Assembly (NCBI GenBank): GCA_018381235.1
Contig: JAGZSF010000008.1
Location: 1-64,000 of the forward strand
Source of the DNA: Collinsella sp.
GTDB taxonomy: Bacteria; Actinomycetota; Coriobacteriia; Coriobacteriales; Coriobacteriaceae
DNA: 64,000 nucleotides
Reading direction: 5' to 3'
The notes under the pieces are model-generated. The model made no database searches and was not told where the DNA came from. It worked only from the letters and a program-made list of their open reading frames with translations. Of the stretch, positions 51,354-58,400 are shown piece after piece. A program made the translations under genes and the position numbers. The stretch's first letter is position 1, and each line of letters opens with the position of its first letter.

Positions 51354-51788
51354 TTACAAAAGCTCGGCCTTAATGGCGGGACTTTCTGCGAGCTGCTCGG
51401 CTGCCTTTTCGTCGGAATCGTTTAGTGCTGCCAGGCTGCGGTAGACCCACTCGTTGACCTGGGTGTTCTTGACGCCTGCGGTCTGCATAAGGGCGCCTAC
51501 CTCGCGGATTGCTGCGAGCAGATCGGCTTTGGGACCCGCGAGCTCGACCTCGATGCCGTGGTAGGCGGCCACGCCGCGGTTCTCACTCACGTGGTCGATA
51601 AAGCCCTCGACGGTCTCAAGCTGCTGGGCGAGAGCCGCATCATCGTCAGCGTCCAGCGCGGCCAGCGCGTTCGATACCGTGAGGGCGGGATGTCCGCAGG
51701 GGACAAAGCCTTCGATGACATCCATGGCTTCGGTAATGGTTGAGCCCAGGCCTGCGAGGGCATTGACGAGTTGCTGTTTGGTATCCAT
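51354..51788 (-). CDS. Hypothetical small helical protein
   Basis: A 144-residue acidic, Ala/Leu-rich protein with predicted helical repeats and no signal peptide or membrane segment. The family is not recognised. ATG at 51788 has GAAAGGA. It is alone on the minus strand between the broken PIN gene and tmRNA. It could be a conserved housekeeping protein, since codon use matches its neighbours. Confidence 0.7.
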   Translation of the reverse strand: MDTKQQLVNALAGLGSTITEAMDVIEGFVPCGHPALTVSNALAALDADDDAALAQQLETVEGFIDHVSENRGVAAYHGIEVELAGPKADLLAAIREVGALMQTAGVKNTQVNEWVYRSLAALNDSDEKAAEQLAESPAIKAELL

Positions 51789-52026
51789 AACGGTCCTTTC
51801 GACGGGTCAATTTTGCTTGGCGAAAATATACGTGACGCGATCGGTAGCAAAAGTGCGAAGTGCGGCGCACATTGGGGTCTTCACAGCTCGTGCATAGAAC
51901 AGCTGCCTGCCTTTAGAACGTGGTAAGATAGCTATCCACGAGCGGGGTTCACCCGCGTGTTCCTTGAAAAGTCGACGGTTATCGGGTGTTTGCAGACCCG
52001 ATACCATCCAGACTTTCCCGACATTC
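51789..52026. promoter_or_regulatory. tmRNA promoter region
   Basis: 238 bp without a gene. A TAAGAT box at 51924-51929 and a hairpin ATCGGGT/ACCCGAT (51981-52002) are visible. The tmRNA starts at 52027, so either this promoter is used with processing of about 90 nt or another lies closer. Confidence 0.4.
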
Positions 52027-52390
52027 GGGGGCGACTGGTTTCGACACGATAGCTCTGAGAGAGGAAGCAAGCCGAGGTCTCCTCGCCTCGTTAAACAGGG
52101 GTACCGTCAAATTGAATTGACAACAACTCTTCTTTTGAGCCTATGGCTCTCGCTGCTTAGTTTATAGCGGCGCGTCAACCCGGTGATTTCCCCGACACCG
52201 GCGCGACGTCATTTTAGGGGAATGCTCCTGCGCACGTAATCGGTATGGCGCAGGCTAAGACCGAACCGGTTAGGACGCCGCGAGCGTGTCGCTGCGCGCA
52301 AAGCGTCCGAGACTAAACCAGCGACTGAGCTTGGAGATGCCAATCAGGGGGCTTTCGTGGACCGGAGTTCGATTCTCCGCGCCTCCACCA
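52027..52390 (+). ncRNA. ssrA: Transfer-messenger RNA
   Basis: The 5' end GGGGGCG pairs with CGCCTCC before the 3' ACCA, forming the tRNA-like acceptor. The T-arm CGGAGTTCGATTCTCCG is present. The tag frame at 52119-52160 reads DNNSSFEPMALAA-stop, a standard ALAA ending that marks rescued proteins for degradation. Length 364 nt is normal. CCA is encoded. Its 3' end is a known integration site in bacteria, and 17 bases of it recur inverted in the repeats at 52447 and 52658. Confidence 0.97.
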
Positions 52391-52398
52391 TACGTAAC

Positions 52399-52435
52399 AG
52401 GCAGGTAGATATTCGTATCTACCTGCCTTTTTATT
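52399..52435 (+). terminator. Rho-independent terminator of ssrA
   Basis: AGGCAGGTAGATA/TATCTACCTGCCT with a short loop, then TTTTATT. Confidence 0.93.
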
Positions 52436-52446
52436 TCTAGTCCGTA

Positions 52447-52704
52447 CCGCGGAGAATCGAACTCTATGCAGGGCGCGGGCGTAAAGAAAACGCGTAAGCG
52501 TTTTTAGCCCGCGGGCGAGGACGCCGGCAGGCGGCCGAAGCCGGTGCGGATTTGCGAAGCAAATACGCGGATTCTCCGCGCAAAGCTCCAACCCAAAACA
52601 GATGCGATATTTATCGAATCTCAGCTGGCCATGCGCCGCATTAACGGATCCCTCCACCCGCGGAGAATCGAACTCTATGCAGGGCGCGGGCGTAAAGAAA
52701 ACGC
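52447..52704. repeat. 47-bp direct repeats matching tmRNA 3' end
   Basis: Identical 47-bp copies at 52447-52493 and 52658-52704. Each begins CCGCGGAGAATCGAACTC, which is the reverse complement of the tmRNA T-arm/acceptor region (17 matching bases). The 164 bp between them has no gene. It may be a scar of att-site recombination at ssrA. Confidence 0.85.
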
Positions 52705-52718
52705 CTTGGCAACGCAGG

Positions 52719-52945
52719 TCGGGACACGCTTTCCCAATGGCGGCCCAGGCGGAAAGCACGTCCCGGAATCCGCATTCAGACTGGGAAGTAGTTTCCGGAT
52801 GATGCCTCAAGCGGAAAGTACATCCCGGAATCTAAGCTCGAAATGGGATTCATTTTCCTGATGGTGGGCTCAGCGGAAAATGAGGCCCGGAATTTGCTCT
52901 GAGAACGGGACACACTTTCCGCTTCACCTGCCGCCTCAAAAAACC
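52719..52945. repeat. Array of 62-nt hairpin units
   Basis: Three full units (starts 52719, 52781, 52843) and a partial fourth (52905) share the skeleton GGGA..TTTCC..GCGGAAA..CCCGGAAT at an exact 62-nt period. Each unit can fold on itself; in unit 3 both arms change to CATTTTCC/GGAAAATG, keeping the pair. 62 is not a multiple of 3 and no frame runs through it, so it is non-coding. Confidence 0.8.
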
Positions 52946-53007
52946 TGCGCGCTCTCCATTCCAAAACTGGGTAGAAGAAAGCCAAAACGAAACAGCAGGA
53001 GGTCACC

Positions 53008-53886
53008 ATGACTGCAGAAGATAAGGCAAAGAACGCCGGCAAGGTCGCGCTCGTCCTGGAGGGCGGTAGTTTTCGCGGGCAGTTTACCGCGGGCGTGCTC
53101 GACGTTCTCATGGAGGCCGGCGTCGAGATTCCGGCTGTCTACGGTGTATCGGCCGGTGCCCTCAACGGCGTGAACTACAAGTCGCACCAGATCGGCCGTG
53201 CCAACCGCATCAACCTGGCTTTCTGCAACGACAGCCGCTTCATGGGCGCCGCATCGTTTGCGTCCACGGGCTCTATTGTGGGTTACGACTTTATCTTCAA
53301 CGATGTCCAGGACCGCCTGGATCCCTTTGACAACGAGACGTTCGACGCGAGCCCCATCGAGATGTACGCCGTCGCGACGGACATGCTCTTTGGAACCGCC
53401 ACGTACCTCCCGGTCAAAAGCGCCGTACTTGACCTCGATGCCGTGCGCGCCTCGACCTCGTTGCCGCTGGTGACGCCGCCGGTCGAGATTGACGGGCACA
53501 AATACGTCGACGGCGGCGTAGCCGATTCGGTCCCCATCGAGCATGTGCTCGAGGAGGCGGGCTTCGATCGCGCGGTTGTCATTGTCACGCAGGACCGCTC
53601 GTACGAGAAAAAGCCCTACGAGTTTATGCCTGCTGCGCGCGCTCGCTATGCCGACTACCCTTATCTGCTCGAGGCTATCGAGACGCGCCACGACCGCTAC
53701 AACATCCAGCGCATGCACCTGTGGAAGTATGAGCGCGAGGGCCGTGCACTGGTCATTGCTCCGCAAAAGCCGGTCGAGGTCGGTCACGTTGAGCACGATT
53801 CGGCAAAGCTTTTGGACCTGTATATCCAGGGCCGTCAGGAGGCAAAGCGCCTGCTCGCGGAAATCCAAGAGTTCGTTGAGCGCTAA
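53008..53886 (+). CDS. Patatin-like phospholipase
   Basis: A 292-residue cytosolic lipid acyl hydrolase of the RssA/patatin type. Oxyanion hole VLEGGSFRGQF, nucleophile Ser in GVSAGALNG, catalytic Asp in YVDGGVADSVP. Probable substrates are phospholipids or lysophospholipids. It is monocistronic with AGGAGG before ATG, right after the hairpin array. Confidence 0.92.
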   Translation: MTAEDKAKNAGKVALVLEGGSFRGQFTAGVLDVLMEAGVEIPAVYGVSAGALNGVNYKSHQIGRANRINLAFCNDSRFMGAASFASTGSIVGYDFIFNDVQDRLDPFDNETFDASPIEMYAVATDMLFGTATYLPVKSAVLDLDAVRASTSLPLVTPPVEIDGHKYVDGGVADSVPIEHVLEEAGFDRAVVIVTQDRSYEKKPYEFMPAARARYADYPYLLEAIETRHDRYNIQRMHLWKYEREGRALVIAPQKPVEVGHVEHDSAKLLDLYIQGRQEAKRLLAEIQEFVER

Positions 53887-53986
53887 CGACGGCGAACCCT
53901 CAAAAATTGACAACAGCTATAGAGCTGGAAAAATCACGGCTCGTGGATGACATGTGCAGAAACTTTGGTCGGAGCCAAAATACCTG

Positions 53987-54014
53987 TTGACTCGTACAGC
54001 GAGCGGGGTAATAT
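53987..54014 (+). promoter_or_regulatory. Promoter of rplM-rpsI
   Basis: TTGACT (53987) and TAATAT (54009) with a 16-bp spacer, 67 nt before rplM. A good sigma-A type promoter. Confidence 0.75.
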
Positions 54015-54080
54015 GGACGGGTTACTTGCAGAGCCCCGTGAATCTCTGTAACAACACGTACTGTACATGGAGGAGTCTAA

Positions 54081-54524
54081 GTGATTTCGAAATCGACTCA
54101 CTACGCCAAGCAGGGCGAGGTCCAGCGCAACTGGGTTCTCGTCGACGCCGATGGTGCTGTCCTGGGCCGTCTTGCCACCCAGATCGCAATGATCCTGCGC
54201 GGTAAGAACAAACCCCAGTTCACGCCCAACAGCGACTGCGGCGACTTCGTTGTCGTCATCAACGCCGATAAGGTCCAGCTTACCGGTAACAAGGCCGACA
54301 CGAAGACCTATTATCGCCACAGCGGCTACAACGGCGGCCTCAAGGCTGAGAGCTTCCGCCAGGCTATGGAGAAGCACCCGGAGAAGGTCATCGAGCGCGC
54401 CGTTCGCGGTATGCTGCCCAAGACCACCCTCGGCCGTGCCCAGATGACCAAGCTTAAGGTCTACGCTGGTGCCGAGCATCCGCATGCTGCCCAGAACCCC
54501 ACGAAGATTGAGCTGGAGGCTTAA
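54081..54524 (+). CDS. rplM: Ribosomal protein L13
   Basis: A 147-residue large-subunit protein (NWVLVDADGAVLGRLATQIA, TYYRHSGYNGG, GMLPKTTLGRAQMTKLKVYAG). GTG start with GGAGG. Cotranscribed with rpsI two bases downstream, the usual L13-S9 pair. Confidence 0.98.
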   Translation: MISKSTHYAKQGEVQRNWVLVDADGAVLGRLATQIAMILRGKNKPQFTPNSDCGDFVVVINADKVQLTGNKADTKTYYRHSGYNGGLKAESFRQAMEKHPEKVIERAVRGMLPKTTLGRAQMTKLKVYAGAEHPHAAQNPTKIELEA

Positions 54525-54526
54525 AG

Positions 54527-54922
<396 letters not shown>

Positions 54923-54951
54923 GGTTTTATCTCCTTACGAGATACAATGTA

Positions 54952-54992
54952 CAAGCGGGGCCTGCCGATTCCTCGGCGGGTCCCGCTTTTCT
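54952..54992 (+). terminator. Terminator of rplM-rpsI
   Basis: AAGCGGGGCCTGCCGA/TCGGCGGGTCCCGCTT stem followed by TTCTTTTT. Confidence 0.92.
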
Positions 54993-55045
54993 TTTTCGAC
55001 TAGGGTGGGCGGTTGCATATCGCCTGCTAGGGAAGGAGCGATCCT

Positions 55046-56383
55046 ATGCCCCAGAACATCTTCGGTACCGACGGCGTCCGTGGCGTCGCCAATGCCGACC
55101 TCTCGTGCGACCTCGCGTTTCGCCTGGGCCGCGCGGCGACCAAGTTCCTTGGTCCGGATATCTGCGTCGGCCGCGACACGCGTCTTTCGGGTACCATGCT
55201 CGAGAGCGCTCTGACCGCCGGCATCATGGCCGAGGGCGGCCGCCCGCATTGCTGCGGCGTCATCCCCACGCCCGCCGTGGCGCTGCTCACTGTTCAGAAC
55301 GAGCTCGATGGCGGCATCGTCATCTCCGCTTCGCACAATCCGCCGGAGTTCAACGGCATCAAGTTCTTTAGCCGCAAGGGCATGAAGCTTCCCGATGCGG
55401 TCGAGGAAGAGATCAGCGCCTGGGTCATGTCCGAGGAAGCCATGGCTGCCGACACGCTGCCGACCGGTGCCGGCGTGGGCCACATCATCAAGATGAAGGA
55501 CGCTCGCAAGGCATACGTCGACCACGCCATCGATACGCTTGATGGCCTGAGGCTCGACGGCCTGGTCGTTGCCGTCGACTGCGGTCACGGTGCTTCCTGC
55601 CAGACTACGCCCGCCGCGCTGCAGCGCCTGGGTGCCACGGTCCATGCCATCAACACCGATTACTGCGGCACCGACATCAATGTCGAGTGCGGCTCTACGC
55701 ACCTCGAGCCCCTGCGTGAGCTCGTGCTGCGCACCCATGCTGACATCGGCCTGGCCCACGACGGCGATGCCGACCGCGTACTGTTCGTGGACAGCGAGGG
55801 CAATGAGATCGACGGTGACTACATCCTGGCTATCTGCGGTTCTGACCTCGCTGCTCGCGGCAAGCTCGCCAACTCCGAGATCGTTTCGACCGTCATGTGC
55901 AACCTGGGCTTCTCCATCGCTATGAAGGAGCAGGGCTTCGAAATGGTTCAGACCGCCGTGGGCGATCGCTACGTTCTGGAGCGCATGCTCGCGGACGGCG
56001 CCGTCATCGGCGGCGAGCAGTCCGGCCACATCATCTTCCTGGAGCACAACACCACCGGTGACGGCCTGGTGACGGCTCTGCAGCTGCTGGCCGTGCTCAA
56101 GCGCACCGGTCGTACCCTCACCGATCTTGCCGGCATCATGAAGAAGTACCCGCAGGTACTCGTCAACGTGCATTCCGACAACAAGGCTGGTTTGGACGAT
56201 TGCCAGCCCATCTGGGATGCCGTCGCTGCTGCCGAGAAGGAGCTTGACGGCCGTGGCCGCATCTTGGTGCGCCCGAGCGGTACCGAGCCGCTGGTCCGTG
56301 TTATGGCCGAGGCCGAGACGCACGAGCTGACGCAACGTGTTGTCGACGACATCGTCGAGGTTGTCAAGCGCGAACTTCCCTAA
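55046..56383 (+). CDS. glmM: Phosphoglucosamine mutase
   Basis: A 445-residue enzyme that interconverts glucosamine-6-P and glucosamine-1-P for cell wall precursor synthesis. FGTDGVRG start, phosphoserine loop ISASHNPPEFNG, Mg loop DGDADRVLF, sugar-binding GGEQSGH and C-terminal RPSGTEPLVRVM. Together with EIIA and nagB downstream it forms an amino-sugar neighbourhood. RBS GGAAGGAG. Confidence 0.97.
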   Translation: MPQNIFGTDGVRGVANADLSCDLAFRLGRAATKFLGPDICVGRDTRLSGTMLESALTAGIMAEGGRPHCCGVIPTPAVALLTVQNELDGGIVISASHNPPEFNGIKFFSRKGMKLPDAVEEEISAWVMSEEAMAADTLPTGAGVGHIIKMKDARKAYVDHAIDTLDGLRLDGLVVAVDCGHGASCQTTPAALQRLGATVHAINTDYCGTDINVECGSTHLEPLRELVLRTHADIGLAHDGDADRVLFVDSEGNEIDGDYILAICGSDLAARGKLANSEIVSTVMCNLGFSIAMKEQGFEMVQTAVGDRYVLERMLADGAVIGGEQSGHIIFLEHNTTGDGLVTALQLLAVLKRTGRTLTDLAGIMKKYPQVLVNVHSDNKAGLDDCQPIWDAVAAAEKELDGRGRILVRPSGTEPLVRVMAEAETHELTQRVVDDIVEVVKRELP

Positions 56384-56454
56384 TGGTCAAAAACGGGTGC
56401 CAAGTGGTAAACTGTTAAAGCTATTTTGCTTGATTGGTATGTCCGAGGGGGATC

Positions 56455-56952
56455 ATGTTCACTAAAGTCCTAAGGTCTTTTGGTATGCGTGGTCGAGTCC
56501 TTACGCTGGATGCTCCCATCTCGGGCGACGTCATTCCGTTGTCCGAGGTCAATGACCAGACATTTGCCACCGGCCTTTTGGGCCAGGGCGTGGCGATTCG
56601 GCCTACGGGTACGCGCGTGATTGCGCCGGCTGACGCGAAGGTCGAGGCTATTTTTCCCACGGGACACGCCGTTGCGCTCAACACGGTCGATGGCCTAGAC
56701 GTGCTCATCCACGTTGGTTTGGACACTGTTCAGCTTGAGGGCAAGCATTTTAGCGTGCATGCACAGGTGGGCGATGTCGTCCATAAGGGCGATGTGCTCA
56801 TTGAGTTCGATCGCAAGGCAATTGCTGCCGAGGGCTACGATGTGACGGTTCCCATTTTGGTGTGCAACTCAGTTGAGTTCTCGAGCATCAAGGGTTCCGT
56901 TGGTGAGCATGTCGAGGAGATGGACCAGCTCATCGTTGCTCGCGAGCGCTAG
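56455..56952 (+). CDS. PTS glucose-type EIIA domain protein
   Basis: A 165-residue Crr-like phosphocarrier. The phosphorylatable His is in VLIHVGLDTVQL, the second active-site His in FPTGHAVALN. It accepts phosphate from HPr and passes it to EIIB partners, and may regulate sugar uptake. As a free-standing domain it needs IIBC partners from elsewhere in the genome. RBS GAGGGGG. It ends before the hairpin at 56993. Confidence 0.93.
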   Translation: MFTKVLRSFGMRGRVLTLDAPISGDVIPLSEVNDQTFATGLLGQGVAIRPTGTRVIAPADAKVEAIFPTGHAVALNTVDGLDVLIHVGLDTVQLEGKHFSVHAQVGDVVHKGDVLIEFDRKAIAAEGYDVTVPILVCNSVEFSSIKGSVGEHVEEMDQLIVARER

Positions 56953-57224
56953 CAAGTGCACGTGGCCATTAGCCTACAATTCAAACACGTTTACGGAGGG
57001 CGCCCTTGAAAGAGGACGCCCTCCGTGGCAAGATGGGATTTGTCCGAAGCTAAACAGCTTTGGGTCACCGTGGACGGGCAGGGGCCTCGACGCGGCTAGA
57101 CACGAGACACATACATTACGCGACCTCGCCCTGGTGGCCGCACACGTTGGTTGCGGCCGACGCGGGCCGCGGGCAAGTGCTTGTAAGGGGAGCCTTGCCT
57201 CTCTTGTACGAGAAAGGACGCGTA
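56953..57224 (+). other. EIIA-nagB intergenic leader
   Basis: 272 bp without a clear gene. A hairpin ACGGAGGGCG/CGCCCTCCGT (56993-57026) lacks a T-run. A GC-rich stretch with a GCGGCC..GGCCGC stem near 57151-57168 precedes the nagB RBS. The length suits a structured leader, but no known riboswitch was recognised. Confidence 0.4.
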
Positions 57225-57953
57225 ATGAAGATCATTAAAGCTAAAGACTACGAGGACATGAGCCGCAAGGCCGCTAATATCATCTCGGCCCAGGTTATCC
57301 TCAAGCCCGACTGTGTGCTGGGCCTTGCCACCGGCTCCACCCCGATCGGTGCCTACAAGCAGCTCGCTGCTTGGTACGAGAAGGGCGACGTCGACTTTGC
57401 CGAGGTCAGCACCTACAACCTGGACGAGTATCGCGGTCTTTCGCACGACGATCCCCAGAGCTATCACTACTTTATGCGTGAGAACTTCTTCGATCACATC
57501 AACATCGACCTGAACAACACGCATGTGCCCGATGGTTCCAACCCCGACGCCGCCGCTGCCTGCTCTGAGTACGACAAGATCGTCGCCGCCGCCGGTTACC
57601 CGGATCTGCAGCTGCTCGGCATTGGCAACAACGGCCACATCGGTTTCAACGAGCCCGATGACCACTTCTCCAAGGGCACGCACTGTGTCGACCTCACCGA
57701 GAGCACCATTCAGGCCAACAGCCGCCTGTTCGACAGCATCGACGATGTTCCCCGTCAGGCCTACACCATGGGTACCCAGACCATCATGTATGCCCGCATG
57801 ATCCTGGTCGTCGCCAACGGCGAGGCCAAGGCTCAGGCCGTGCATGACATGTGCTATGGTCCGGTTACGCCCGCGTGCCCGGCTTCGATCCTGCAGCTGC
57901 ACACCAACTGCGTTGTCGTTGCCGACGAGGCCGCCCTTTCGCTCTGCGAGTAG
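57225..57953 (+). CDS. nagB: Glucosamine-6-phosphate deaminase
   Basis: A 242-residue enzyme that turns glucosamine-6-P into fructose-6-P and ammonia, the exit from amino-sugar catabolism. LGLATGSTP, NLDEYRGL, and GIGNNGHIGFNEP with catalytic residues; the allosteric C-terminal extension of the E. coli type is absent, giving the shorter form. ATG at 57225 has GAAAGGA. A terminator follows. Confidence 0.96.
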   Translation: MKIIKAKDYEDMSRKAANIISAQVILKPDCVLGLATGSTPIGAYKQLAAWYEKGDVDFAEVSTYNLDEYRGLSHDDPQSYHYFMRENFFDHINIDLNNTHVPDGSNPDAAAACSEYDKIVAAAGYPDLQLLGIGNNGHIGFNEPDDHFSKGTHCVDLTESTIQANSRLFDSIDDVPRQAYTMGTQTIMYARMILVVANGEAKAQAVHDMCYGPVTPACPASILQLHTNCVVVADEAALSLCE

Positions 57954-57985
57954 CGCGAATCCTGCATCTCGACATAGCCTTGCCT

Positions 57986-58015
57986 AAGGCTTCCGCTTTG
58001 CGGGGGCCTTTTTGC
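57986..58015 (+). terminator. Terminator of nagB
   Basis: AAGGCTTCCGC/GCGGGGGCCTT stem with TTTTT tail. The remaining 58016-58400 holds the SARP promoter region, with no gene visible. Confidence 0.8.
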
Positions 58016-58400
58016 TATCCTTTTCCGTCCACTTGACCAAAAGCTTGCCGCAAGCTTGCCGAATGCCGGATGTCCAAGAGCTTGATTCATTCCATATCAG
58101 ATTCTATGCAAAAATGCCAGTAAAAGGTCGTAGACGGTAGCGGGTGCTAGGCGAGTTGAATGACATAGCTGAACCTTGTTCATTTGCGTTACACTGCCGC
58201 TTAGATGGGACAAGCTGACAAGCCATTTACCTGCTTAAATACCGATTAGTCGGGGGATTAATAACAATCGGACCTCGCTGTACAAAAACTTGCCGCTTGC
58301 GTACCAAAAGACAACCTCAAACACAAGGTCGCTCTATTCATAGCGCGGCTTGTATGGTCTTGCGGTTACAGTGTCCATACGGTCGAGTTGAGGAGTGGGC

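Noticed and set aside
52447..52704. 47-bp repeats as a minimal CRISPR
   Set aside because: Only two copies, interval 164 bp, no dyad typical of CRISPR repeats, no cas genes in the window.
52313..52810. Minus-strand 165-codon frame across the tmRNA 3' end
   Set aside because: It runs through ssrA, its terminator and the 47-bp repeats; the apparent protein is a translation of structural RNA and repeats.
52719..52945. 62-nt array as a protein repeat
   Set aside because: The period is not divisible by three, no frame crosses all units, and changes follow base pairing, not codons.
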